From positions 1 through 35,423 of the IMG/VR virus record IMGVR_UViG_3300020438_000123: a stretch of 35,423 nt of DNA. One strand, written 5' to 3'. The notes beneath the pieces are model-generated. The model was not told the DNA's origin. It was given only the letters and a program-made list of their open reading frames with translations, and searched no databases. Shown in pieces: positions 29,065 through 35,423 of this stretch (position 1 is the stretch's first letter; every line of letters begins with the position of its first letter). Origin of the DNA: a virus. Made by a program: the position numbers and the translations under genes.

Positions 29065-30382
29065 TCTTTTTCTTTTTGTAGCCTGCTCTAGGAGAAATTT
29101 TTGTACTCTTCTTTGGTTGTGTTGCCCTTTGTTTTTTCTCTTCCTTTTTCTGATCTCTCTCTTTTCTCTTCATCTCTTCTTCTGCCATTTTTCTATGCAT
29201 TTCTGCTTGTGCTTCCTGCGTATGAATTTGCATGAGAACCTGATCGTATTGTTTTAGATTTTCAGATACTCGGGGGAGATGTTCGTCTGGTATCAATTTT
29301 TCTTCTACTAATTTCTTACAAGCCTGATATCCCAGATGTGGTTTACCTGCATAGAAAGCAGTAGCACCAATCTCATCTAAAACACCATACTTATATACAT
29401 CGTCCTGAACAAAAAGAATGTCCTCTTGTGGATAAGGAATATCTAATGCCATTTTTGCATACATGTATGCTAACTTAGGTCTGTTATGAATCTGACGAAG
29501 ACAACGTGCGATCTGGTACAGAGGTTCTGCTCTCTCTGGACGAGACTCATAAGAGTCTAAGAATGCTTGATGAATCTCTTCCCAAGATTTATCTAATATC
29601 GCCTTAATCATTGCGACTCTATACAAAGAATAGAATACCTCTTCTGGCCATCCACCCATCTCCGCTCTCTTCTGATATGCAACGAGAGACTTTTCATATT
29701 GCTGAGAATCGAAGTAACTTTGTGCCAGATAGAATTGATATCTAGAGTTTTCTGGTTCATCCTTTAACGCTTCTTCTAGATGTTCTGCATCCCGTGAATA
29801 CTTTTCTACCGTGGTGATGCCTACATTTCTTGCACCTTCAGTTCGTGCTTCGACTTTATACTCACCTAAAATTTTTAGTATCTTATGTTCTTCTGGTGGT
29901 TTTGGTATATTTGCATATTCATGAAGAACACCAACATAATGCCACCCCACACCAGTTTTAAATATCTGGTTTCTCCACCATGTGAAATCTTCTCCTCTAC
30001 CAATTCGTAGAGTATATGAATCTTGATCCATAACTGGTGGATATTTAAAGTTTCCAGTTATCATATCATCCGCATCGATAACCCAAGCATAGTCTGCTTT
30101 ACCGTCACAGTTTCTCAAAGACTCTGTTCGTGAACCGATCTTATCACCAGAGTCTCCGAAACCTTTCCAGTCAGAAAGATATACCTCTCCGGGAACTTTA
30201 TGTTCATCCATGAACTCTTTAATAAGTTCTGGAGTTCCGTCTGTTGATCCCGTATCTGTAATATCATACCTGTCGATGTAGGGAAGCATGGACTCTAAAC
30301 ATCTTTTGATAACGTGAGATTCGTTCTTCACAATCATGCAAAGTGTAACTGACGCGGGTTTATCTATCTTCTTAACTTTCAC
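29060..30382 (-). CDS. GT2 glycosyltransferase with TPR-like repeats
   Basis: 440 residues. The N-terminal 230 residues are a GT-A fold: VTLCMIVKNES, DITDTGSTDGT (nucleotide site) and WVIDADDMI (DxD-type metal site). The middle (about 195-340) has TPR-like helical repeats (AEHLEEALKDEPENSRYQFYL; ESRPERAEPLYQIARCLR). The C-terminus is a very basic coiled coil (MAEEEMKRKERDQKKEEKKQ). The SunS-like plan suggests modification of a protein. The start is GTG with GAGGTGATC before it, nine bases complementary to the 16S tail. It may glycosylate the fibres encoded next to it. Confidence 0.85.
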   Translation of the reverse strand: MKVKKIDKPASVTLCMIVKNESHVIKRCLESMLPYIDRYDITDTGSTDGTPELIKEFMDEHKVPGEVYLSDWKGFGDSGDKIGSRTESLRNCDGKADYAWVIDADDMITGNFKYPPVMDQDSYTLRIGRGEDFTWWRNQIFKTGVGWHYVGVLHEYANIPKPPEEHKILKILGEYKVEARTEGARNVGITTVEKYSRDAEHLEEALKDEPENSRYQFYLAQSYFDSQQYEKSLVAYQKRAEMGGWPEEVFYSLYRVAMIKAILDKSWEEIHQAFLDSYESRPERAEPLYQIARCLRQIHNRPKLAYMYAKMALDIPYPQEDILFVQDDVYKYGVLDEIGATAFYAGKPHLGYQACKKLVEEKLIPDEHLPRVSENLKQYDQVLMQIHTQEAQAEMHRKMAEEEMKRKERDQKKEEKKQRATQPKKSTKISPRAGYKKKKT

Positions 30383-30385
30383 TGA

Positions 30386-31006
30386 TCACCTCAATTTAAA
30401 TATTGCGAATCCATTACCTTCTCTACCAGAAACGATCTCTTCGTATTCTTCTTTACAGTAGTTGTATGTAATGTGATTTTTGTTTACGAAAATATCATCC
30501 AGATACACATATCTAGTGTTGTTTTCTACCTTCACAAACTCTGTCCATCCGAAAAATTCTCCACCGTCTAATATACAAAGATCATATTGACACTTTGAAA
30601 TATCTAGTCTATCACAATTAGATGCGTTTTCCTTTTCCTCTTCGATTGCGTGTTTCAAATCTTCATCTGTCCATCCCGTTTGTGCTTGTAGAAACTTTTT
30701 TAGTGACTCATCAAAGCGAATATCCTCCGGTCCCACCAGAGTTTTTCTTTGAATATCGATCCATGGGACGTTCTTGTATAGTTCTTTCGACTCTTCATAT
30801 AACCAGTCAACGGTTTCTAGGCTAAGAAAATATGCATCCTCTCTGTCCTTTAGTTCTTCATAGACGAGACGGGTTGTTCCCTGTCCATTGAAAGTTCCGG
30901 ACTCCAACACTCTTTTGATGCTGGGATCGGATAGGAGTTGTATAAGAGTGTCTCCTCTTCGGGTTCCTCTATTGATCTGTCCTTGTTTTGTAAATTCAAC
31001 TATCAT
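30386..31006 (-). CDS. Putative SAM-dependent methyltransferase-like protein
   Basis: 206 residues, overlapping the dehydrogenase gene by 11 bases. RVLESGTFNGQGTTRLVYEEL near residue 32 has the form of motif I of class I methyltransferases (E-x-G-x-x-x-G). YDLCILDGGEFFGWTEF later looks like motif IV, and RYVYLDDIFV follows. Similar proteins occur in sugar clusters. No specific substrate is evident. It could methylate a sugar or a sugar-bearing protein. The fold call rests on weak motifs. Confidence 0.5.
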   Translation of the reverse strand: MIVEFTKQGQINRGTRRGDTLIQLLSDPSIKRVLESGTFNGQGTTRLVYEELKDREDAYFLSLETVDWLYEESKELYKNVPWIDIQRKTLVGPEDIRFDESLKKFLQAQTGWTDEDLKHAIEEEKENASNCDRLDISKCQYDLCILDGGEFFGWTEFVKVENNTRYVYLDDIFVNKNHITYNYCKEEYEEIVSGREGNGFAIFKLR

Positions 31007-31907
31007 GTGATTTACTTTCTTCTAAAACTGAGGACTTCGAGTCAATCCAGTCCCACTTTTTTCTGATGTTTTTGTTCTGCTCCCATACTGACTTGAGAAC
31101 CACAGGATCAATTCCTTGAGTTTCCATAACACTTATGAGGGAGTTTATATCTTTGGGAAAACAGAAACCACCAAATCCAGGCTCACCATCATGCCCGGGT
31201 ACATTATTGAAAGACAAACCGATTCGTCCATCACTCATGACTCCCTCGGTGATAGATTCCCAGTTCAATCCCAACTTATCAACTAAGAGTTTAATCTCAT
31301 TGAAGAACATAATCTTAGTCGCAAAGAAAGTGTTGCAAACATATTTCACAGTCTCTGACTCTGTGCAATCCATAGTTATAATATTTGCTCCGGGAAATCT
31401 TTCTGAATACAAGTCAGCAACTGCATTTCCATAAACAAAAGATGCTGGGCCGTAATCGCAGTGAACTCTTGCAGATCCTCCGATGATATGCCTTGACGCG
31501 GTAATAAAATCAATATCAGCAGTCTTCGCTCTCAGGAACTCGGGGGAGTGCATGATTCTAGTTGTTCTGTATCTCTTACAGAGATTCTCAGTTGTTCCAA
31601 CTGGAACAGTTGACTTGATAATATAAATTGTTCCCTCTGGATCATTCTTAGCAAGAGGATCAATCTTATCAACTTCCTGAAAAAAGTTTTCAATGATACT
31701 CATGTTGGACTTTCCGCCCTCTGCGTCTATCATAGGAGTTGGTAAACATACAAAGACAAATCTATTCGAGATAGTGTCTTCGAACGAATCTCTTCCCTTG
31801 TTGGGATCTTTATCATAAAACTTAACTTCATAGTTTTCATTGAAGGCTCTTACAATAGCACCACCAACAAAACCATTACCAACTACACCAATACCATTTT
31901 TATTCAT
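30996..31907 (-). CDS. UDP-glucose/GDP-mannose dehydrogenase family, short form
   Basis: 303 residues from ATG 31907. The NAD-binding start GIGVVGNGFVGGA, the SPEFLR motif and the catalytic GFGGFCFPKDINSL (Cys249) show the family that oxidises a sugar nucleotide to a uronic acid. The usual length is 390-450 residues. Here the C-terminal sugar-nucleotide-binding domain is missing, as the protein ends soon after the central helix. Either the enzyme is minimal, or it is degenerate. It overlaps the methyltransferase-like gene and follows the epimerase by two bases. Confidence 0.8.
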   Translation of the reverse strand: MNKNGIGVVGNGFVGGAIVRAFNENYEVKFYDKDPNKGRDSFEDTISNRFVFVCLPTPMIDAEGGKSNMSIIENFFQEVDKIDPLAKNDPEGTIYIIKSTVPVGTTENLCKRYRTTRIMHSPEFLRAKTADIDFITASRHIIGGSARVHCDYGPASFVYGNAVADLYSERFPGANIITMDCTESETVKYVCNTFFATKIMFFNEIKLLVDKLGLNWESITEGVMSDGRIGLSFNNVPGHDGEPGFGGFCFPKDINSLISVMETQGIDPVVLKSVWEQNKNIRKKWDWIDSKSSVLEESKSHDS

Positions 31908-31909
31908 TT

Positions 31910-32818
31910 TCAAATCCAATCTTCAAGATTAATAACAGGTTCCCATTCTAACAAATCTTTTGCTTTTTTGCAATCCGAAAGTGATTCTCTTACTTCCCCG
32001 ATTCTCTCTGGAATGTAAGCAAAGTCTTTTCCTTCGATGGGTTCATCAATAAACAATTTTACTAAATCATGTATATTATAATTTTTCCCAGTTCCAATAT
32101 TAAACAATTCACCTAATACTTTTTCGCTAGTAGATAATGCTGCTTTCAGATTAGCATCAACTACATCCGATACATGAGTGAAGTCTCTTCGTTGTAGTCC
32201 ATCACCAACTATTGTCATCGGTATGTCTGCCTCGTATTGTTTTTGGAATAGTCCAATCACGGGGGCATATTGCCCCCTAGTTGGTTGTCTTTCTCCGTAT
32301 ACATTAAAGTATCTGAACATGACAGTCTCTAAACCAAACAAATTATAATACATTTCGCAAAGTTCTTCGCCTGATGTTTTGGAAACTGAGTATGGATTGA
32401 GACATTGTTTTCTCATAGTTTCTACACTCGGTATATCATTGAAACCATAGGCAGAAGAGGTAGAGGAATACACAACTCTTTTTATATTATTGACTCTTGC
32501 TGCTTGAAGAACGCTGCAAGTTCCTAGTGAGTTTGTCTTTACTGCGAGTAAAGGATTTTCAATTGCTGGTTGAATTCTTGCTTCCGCTGCTAGATGAAAA
32601 ACATAATCAACCCCTCTGAATAGAGGTTCAATTTTGCTATAGTCACATATATCATAGTCCCAATATTCAGCCTTGTCGTTGTAATAAAACTGCTCATGTG
32701 CATCTGTAGATTCATTGTCAATTACAGTGACTTCCCATCCCATCTCAATCAAACGATCTACGATGTTTGATCCAATGAAACCTGCACCGCCCGTTACGAT
32801 TGCTCTAGTACTGGACAT
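31910..32818 (-). CDS. NAD-dependent sugar epimerase/dehydratase
   Basis: 302 residues from ATG 32818, chosen for its GAGGAG site. It is an extended short-chain dehydrogenase: TGGAGFIGSNIVDRL binds NAD, VVYSSTSSAYG holds the Ser/Thr, and YSVSK the catalytic Tyr and Lys. RYFNVYGERQ and GDGLQRRDFTHVSD are typical of UDP-glucose or UDP-GlcNAc 4-epimerases. It converts one nucleotide sugar to another. It overlaps the preceding DUF6165-like gene by 14 bases. The exact sugar cannot be read from sequence. Confidence 0.85.
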   Translation of the reverse strand: MSSTRAIVTGGAGFIGSNIVDRLIEMGWEVTVIDNESTDAHEQFYYNDKAEYWDYDICDYSKIEPLFRGVDYVFHLAAEARIQPAIENPLLAVKTNSLGTCSVLQAARVNNIKRVVYSSTSSAYGFNDIPSVETMRKQCLNPYSVSKTSGEELCEMYYNLFGLETVMFRYFNVYGERQPTRGQYAPVIGLFQKQYEADIPMTIVGDGLQRRDFTHVSDVVDANLKAALSTSEKVLGELFNIGTGKNYNIHDLVKLFIDEPIEGKDFAYIPERIGEVRESLSDCKKAKDLLEWEPVINLEDWI

Positions 32819-33173
32819 AATCTTTCTCCTCAACCAGAGTACTATTCGTCTCTAGATTTATCTTCTTTTTAATCTCTGCTCTCTTATCATTTTTTATATA
32901 AACCGATCTGGCTAGATCAATAAATCTTTCATCGAACTCCTGATCCTTTTCTTTCTTTCGGATTTTGTCTTCGATCTCCCAGATAATACAGTTGATATTA
33001 TAAAGATCAGTAACGAGTTGTTCTGATACGTTCATCTTTTCTAAGATTTCCTGTAGGTATACTAACTCATTATTGATGTTAGTTAACTTACTTTCATCCT
33101 TAACTCGTTCACTCTTAATTTTAACTATAGTATACTTGTCAACCAAGTCACCGTCTGATACTTCAACTTTCAT
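32805..33173 (-). CDS. DUF6165-like small protein
   Basis: 122 residues. The start MKVEVSDGDLVDKYTIVKIKSERVKDESKL resembles a family (DUF6165) found in sugar and LPS clusters of bacteria and phages. The remainder is helical and charged, with INCIIWEIEDKIRKKEKD. A strong GGAGG site lies inside the end of the gmd gene. A helper role with glycan enzymes is inferred from position. Confidence 0.55.
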   Translation of the reverse strand: MKVEVSDGDLVDKYTIVKIKSERVKDESKLTNINNELVYLQEILEKMNVSEQLVTDLYNINCIIWEIEDKIRKKEKDQEFDERFIDLARSVYIKNDKRAEIKKKINLETNSTLVEEKDYVQY

Positions 33174-34136
33174 TCACGCCTCCATTTTCAATAATGAGTA
33201 ATCATGATTATACATTAACTTAGCCAATTTATCAACATCATACTTAGGGAACCATCCTAGTTTTTCATTTGCTTTTTTAGGATTACCCCGAACACATTTA
33301 CTTTCATTCTTTCTAACCAATGCGGTATCGACTTCAATATATTTATACGGATCATCTAACCCTGCATGAAAGAAAACTCTCTCTAGAAAATTAAATACGG
33401 AAGCAGTTTTCCCTGTGCATATAACATAATCCTCTGGTTCTTCTTGTTGAAGCATCAACCACATAGCATTGACATAATCACCAGCAAATCCCCAGTCTCT
33501 TTGGGCTTCTATGTTACCCAAGTACAACTTGTCCTGCAATCCTAATTTTATTTTTGCAACTGAAGACGTTATCTTTTTTGTAACAAAGGAAGACGGACGC
33601 CTAGGTGATTCGTGATTGAATAGTATTCCACTGGACGCTTTAAGTCCATGATGCACTCTGTATGTTTGAACCAAATTATGAGCGAATGTTTTGGCACATG
33701 CGTATGGTGACGATGGATAGAATGCACAGGATTCCGTGAACCCAGTATCTGGCATGTTTAAATTGTTTCCAAACATTTCGGAGGAGGATGCTTGATAAAA
33801 TCTTATAGTTGGATCTATCGATTTAATCGCTTCCAGTATACCCAAAGTTCCTGTACATATTCCACTCACAGTTTCTTCTGGAACAGCAAATGATAAACTA
33901 GGACTACCTTGTGCTGCTAAGTTGTAGATTTCATCTGGTTTAATATCGTGAATAATTTTCCACATCAACCCGCTGTCTCGAATATCCCCTCGAATCACTT
34001 TAAAATTTTCATGGTGATTGTATGATGAACCCGAACGACTAATACCATATACCAGATAACCTTTAGACAATAATAAATCAGACAGATAGGATCCGTCTTG
34101 TCCATTAACTCCAGTTATGATTGCAACTTTTTTCAT
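33174..34136 (-). CDS. gmd: GDP-mannose 4,6-dehydratase
   Basis: 320 residues. It converts GDP-mannose to GDP-4-keto-6-deoxymannose, precursor of GDP-fucose and other deoxysugars. Family marks: ITGVNGQDGSYLSDLLL (NADP site), YNLAAQGSPSLSF, SSSEMFGN (catalytic Ser/Thr and Glu), YACAK (Tyr and Lys), and FNHESPRRP, a Gmd-specific signature. A reductase that would finish GDP-fucose is not obvious here, so a host enzyme or one outside the window would be needed. It starts in an ATGA overlap with the preceding gene. The O-fucosyltransferase-like gene at 19196 could use its product. Confidence 0.92.
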   Translation of the reverse strand: MKKVAIITGVNGQDGSYLSDLLLSKGYLVYGISRSGSSYNHHENFKVIRGDIRDSGLMWKIIHDIKPDEIYNLAAQGSPSLSFAVPEETVSGICTGTLGILEAIKSIDPTIRFYQASSSEMFGNNLNMPDTGFTESCAFYPSSPYACAKTFAHNLVQTYRVHHGLKASSGILFNHESPRRPSSFVTKKITSSVAKIKLGLQDKLYLGNIEAQRDWGFAGDYVNAMWLMLQQEEPEDYVICTGKTASVFNFLERVFFHAGLDDPYKYIEVDTALVRKNESKCVRGNPKKANEKLGWFPKYDVDKLAKLMYNHDYSLLKMEA

Positions 34137-34915
34137 TGTTTAGTTGCGGGTTCCTTAACACCAATCCAATGTGGTTTTGGATTCTTGTCTACATTGTCAA
34201 ATTTTACTTCGTTCGTACCAATAAAATCAATTAGAAGTTTTAAGTTTGGTTGTATTTGACTAAATGGTATTTGTGGAATGATACATTTATCATAATGATA
34301 TGACCACATCTTAGACATCTCAATAGAACCACTCTTTCTCATGTCAATAAAGTTTCCCTTGTCTGCTAGTGACACATCAATCTTCGCGCCCCGGTTTCTG
34401 TGATCAGTAAAGAACTGTTGACAATTAAAATTGTCTAACCACTTATCCCAAGAAGAAAGAAGTTCTCCTGAAGTTTTATTTTCTGGATTTACAATCTTTC
34501 GTAAATAGTCAGAATTAACTACGAATTCATTTTCTCCTAGTATAAGAACTCTATCTTGTTTTACGGGATCTGTTGCATTTTTATAAAACTCTCTATTTAA
34601 TGGGAAACTATCCATAGTTGTAACCAGACATATGCTACCATCACCTATCATGGACGGAAGTAATACCTTACATGCGTTTACTATTTTGTGTAAGGGTACT
34701 TCTTGTTTCTTGGGTTTTCTGAATAAATGTATATTACCAAACTGTGTCATATGTTTCACATATGGATCACTAAAGTCTTTGTCCGTTACAAATGCTAACT
34801 CAATAGAAACTTCAGGAAACCATGTGTTCCATGCAGAAGATATAAATGGCCATATCTCTAGCGTGTCTGGATTTTCATCTGTAGTGAGAATTACTCTGTG
34901 GAATTTTATATTCAT
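34133..34915 (-). CDS. Glycan-cluster protein, possibly GT-A glycosyltransferase
   Basis: 260 residues, with AGGA before the ATG. The N-terminal sequence VILTTDENPDTLEIWPFISSAWNTWFP followed by ELAFVTDK is a pattern of glycosyltransferase-like proteins in sugar clusters. ICLVTTMDSFPLN could stand in the place of the DxD site. The C-terminal half has no clear motif. Neighbours are all sugar genes, so a transfer role is likely but unproved. Confidence 0.45.
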   Translation of the reverse strand: MNIKFHRVILTTDENPDTLEIWPFISSAWNTWFPEVSIELAFVTDKDFSDPYVKHMTQFGNIHLFRKPKKQEVPLHKIVNACKVLLPSMIGDGSICLVTTMDSFPLNREFYKNATDPVKQDRVLILGENEFVVNSDYLRKIVNPENKTSGELLSSWDKWLDNFNCQQFFTDHRNRGAKIDVSLADKGNFIDMRKSGSIEMSKMWSYHYDKCIIPQIPFSQIQPNLKLLIDFIGTNEVKFDNVDKNPKPHWIGVKEPATKQ

Positions 34916-34916
34916 T

Positions 34917-35423
34917 TCATCCTACCCATGTCGCTTGGTATAACCCAGTTGCCCGGAGGTTCGTTGAAAACTCACCATGCTTTTTGAAGTATTCAATCTG
35001 TGCTGCACCGTTCAAAATACTAGTCTTGAAATTTTTAGGATCCGGTTCCTCGATTACCATCCAACTCTTCATTGTCCCATTATCTAAACAATAAGAGTCA
35101 CGAATATATCTATGATGGAAGTGACGAGTGTTCAGCGTATCAAGTCCCTCAACCAAACATCGAATTGAACTTTCCATAAGGTGTAGTTCAGATGCTCTCT
35201 CTAGAAATAGTCCCATGTCCAACATAGGAACATTAGGATCGTTTCTAATAATTTTTAGATTGGATCTGGTAGATGCATGTCTCACTGTCTCATCAGTAAT
35301 AGAACCTCTCCAGTTACCATCCGCAATGTGCTGATTCTGTCCCGGATCATGAACAAAACAATATTCTTCATCATTAGGATTTAGTTTCTTGAAAACTTCT
35401 TCCTCTGCGTCTAGATCTCTTTC
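34917..35423 (-). CDS. Glycan-cluster protein of unknown type (5' partial)
   Basis: The frame is open to the window edge, so the start is outside; at least 168 residues are present. Reading starts ERDLDAEEEVFKK. Features include CFVHDPGQNQ, a helix with LFLERASELHLMESSIRCLVEG, and TRHFHHRYIRDSY. The A-x-E-x-H-x-x-x-SS segment resembles the C-terminal part of glycosyltransferase-like proteins in phage glycan clusters. Its stop is two bases before the next ATG. Function open. Confidence 0.5.
   Translation of the reverse strand, partial: ERDLDAEEEVFKKLNPNDEEYCFVHDPGQNQHIADGNWRGSITDETVRHASTRSNLKIIRNDPNVPMLDMGLFLERASELHLMESSIRCLVEGLDTLNTRHFHHRYIRDSYCLDNGTMKSWMVIEEPDPKNFKTSILNGAAQIEYFKKHGEFSTNLRATGLYQATWVG

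Noticed and set aside
1-35423. tRNA genes, integrase, attachment sites
   Set aside because: The short gaps were read for cloverleaf arms with a TTC-type loop and for recombinase motifs; nothing convincing was seen.

Overview
The window is a 35.4 kb piece of a phage genome of the T4 superfamily, most like the marine T4-like myoviruses. The evidence is a clustered T4-type replisome (gp43 polymerase, UvsX, gp41 helicase, gp61 primase), TATAAATA-type late promoter motifs, tightly packed genes with ATGA overlaps, and modular lysine/glutamate-rich virion-type proteins of the kind found in marine T4-like phages. The DNA is AT-rich. No tRNA, integrase, CRISPR array or insertion sequence was recognised. 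No gap longer than 300 bases lacks a gene. The host is not identified directly. A lipoprotein protease and a beta-barrel porin point to a Gram-negative cell, and no photosynthesis genes are present.

Layout. Positions 1-10908 are almost all + strand. They hold modular virion-type proteins (3-1498), one reverse gene of unknown role (1543-2256), a RecB/Cas4-like nuclease, a KWDG ligase-like protein, a NUMOD-like protein, a 38-residue membrane peptide, and then an untranslated structured element with a terminator (4715-4841). Next come a large protein joining a nucleotidyltransferase to an HNH-like tail, a membrane-anchored GAF-like protein, a run of small conserved phage proteins, and a lipoprotein with coiled coil and membrane segments. 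From 10895 to the end all genes are on the - strand. In transcription order, from high to low coordinate, these are: sugar-nucleotide and glycosyltransferase genes (35423-29060); fibre or baseplate proteins including a collagen-like fibre (29034-25052); an early promoter with dUTPase, a nucleotide-associated protein, polymerase, UvsX, an O-fucosyltransferase-like enzyme, helicase, primase, ThyX and a B12-dependent ribonucleotide reductase (25028-13746); and an envelope cassette of a Cys-rich small protein, porin and secreted trypsin-like lipoprotein, followed by a RuvC-like resolvase (13613-10895).

How the parts fit. dUTPase, ThyX and the class II reductase supply dNTPs to the T4-type replisome. 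The RuvC-like enzyme and the PD-(D/E)XK nuclease probably act in recombination or DNA processing. The glycan genes make or attach sugars, and could decorate fibres or alter the host surface. GDP-mannose dehydratase (33174-34136) and the O-fucosyltransferase-like gene inside the replication cluster (19196-20311) could belong to one GDP-sugar pathway. The most unusual parts are the envelope cassette and its hairpin-rich control region, the untranslated element at 4715-4795 that carries 11 bases complementary to the 16S rRNA tail, and the glycosyltransferase inserted between uvsX and the helicase. Function calls are from reading motifs, without database searches.
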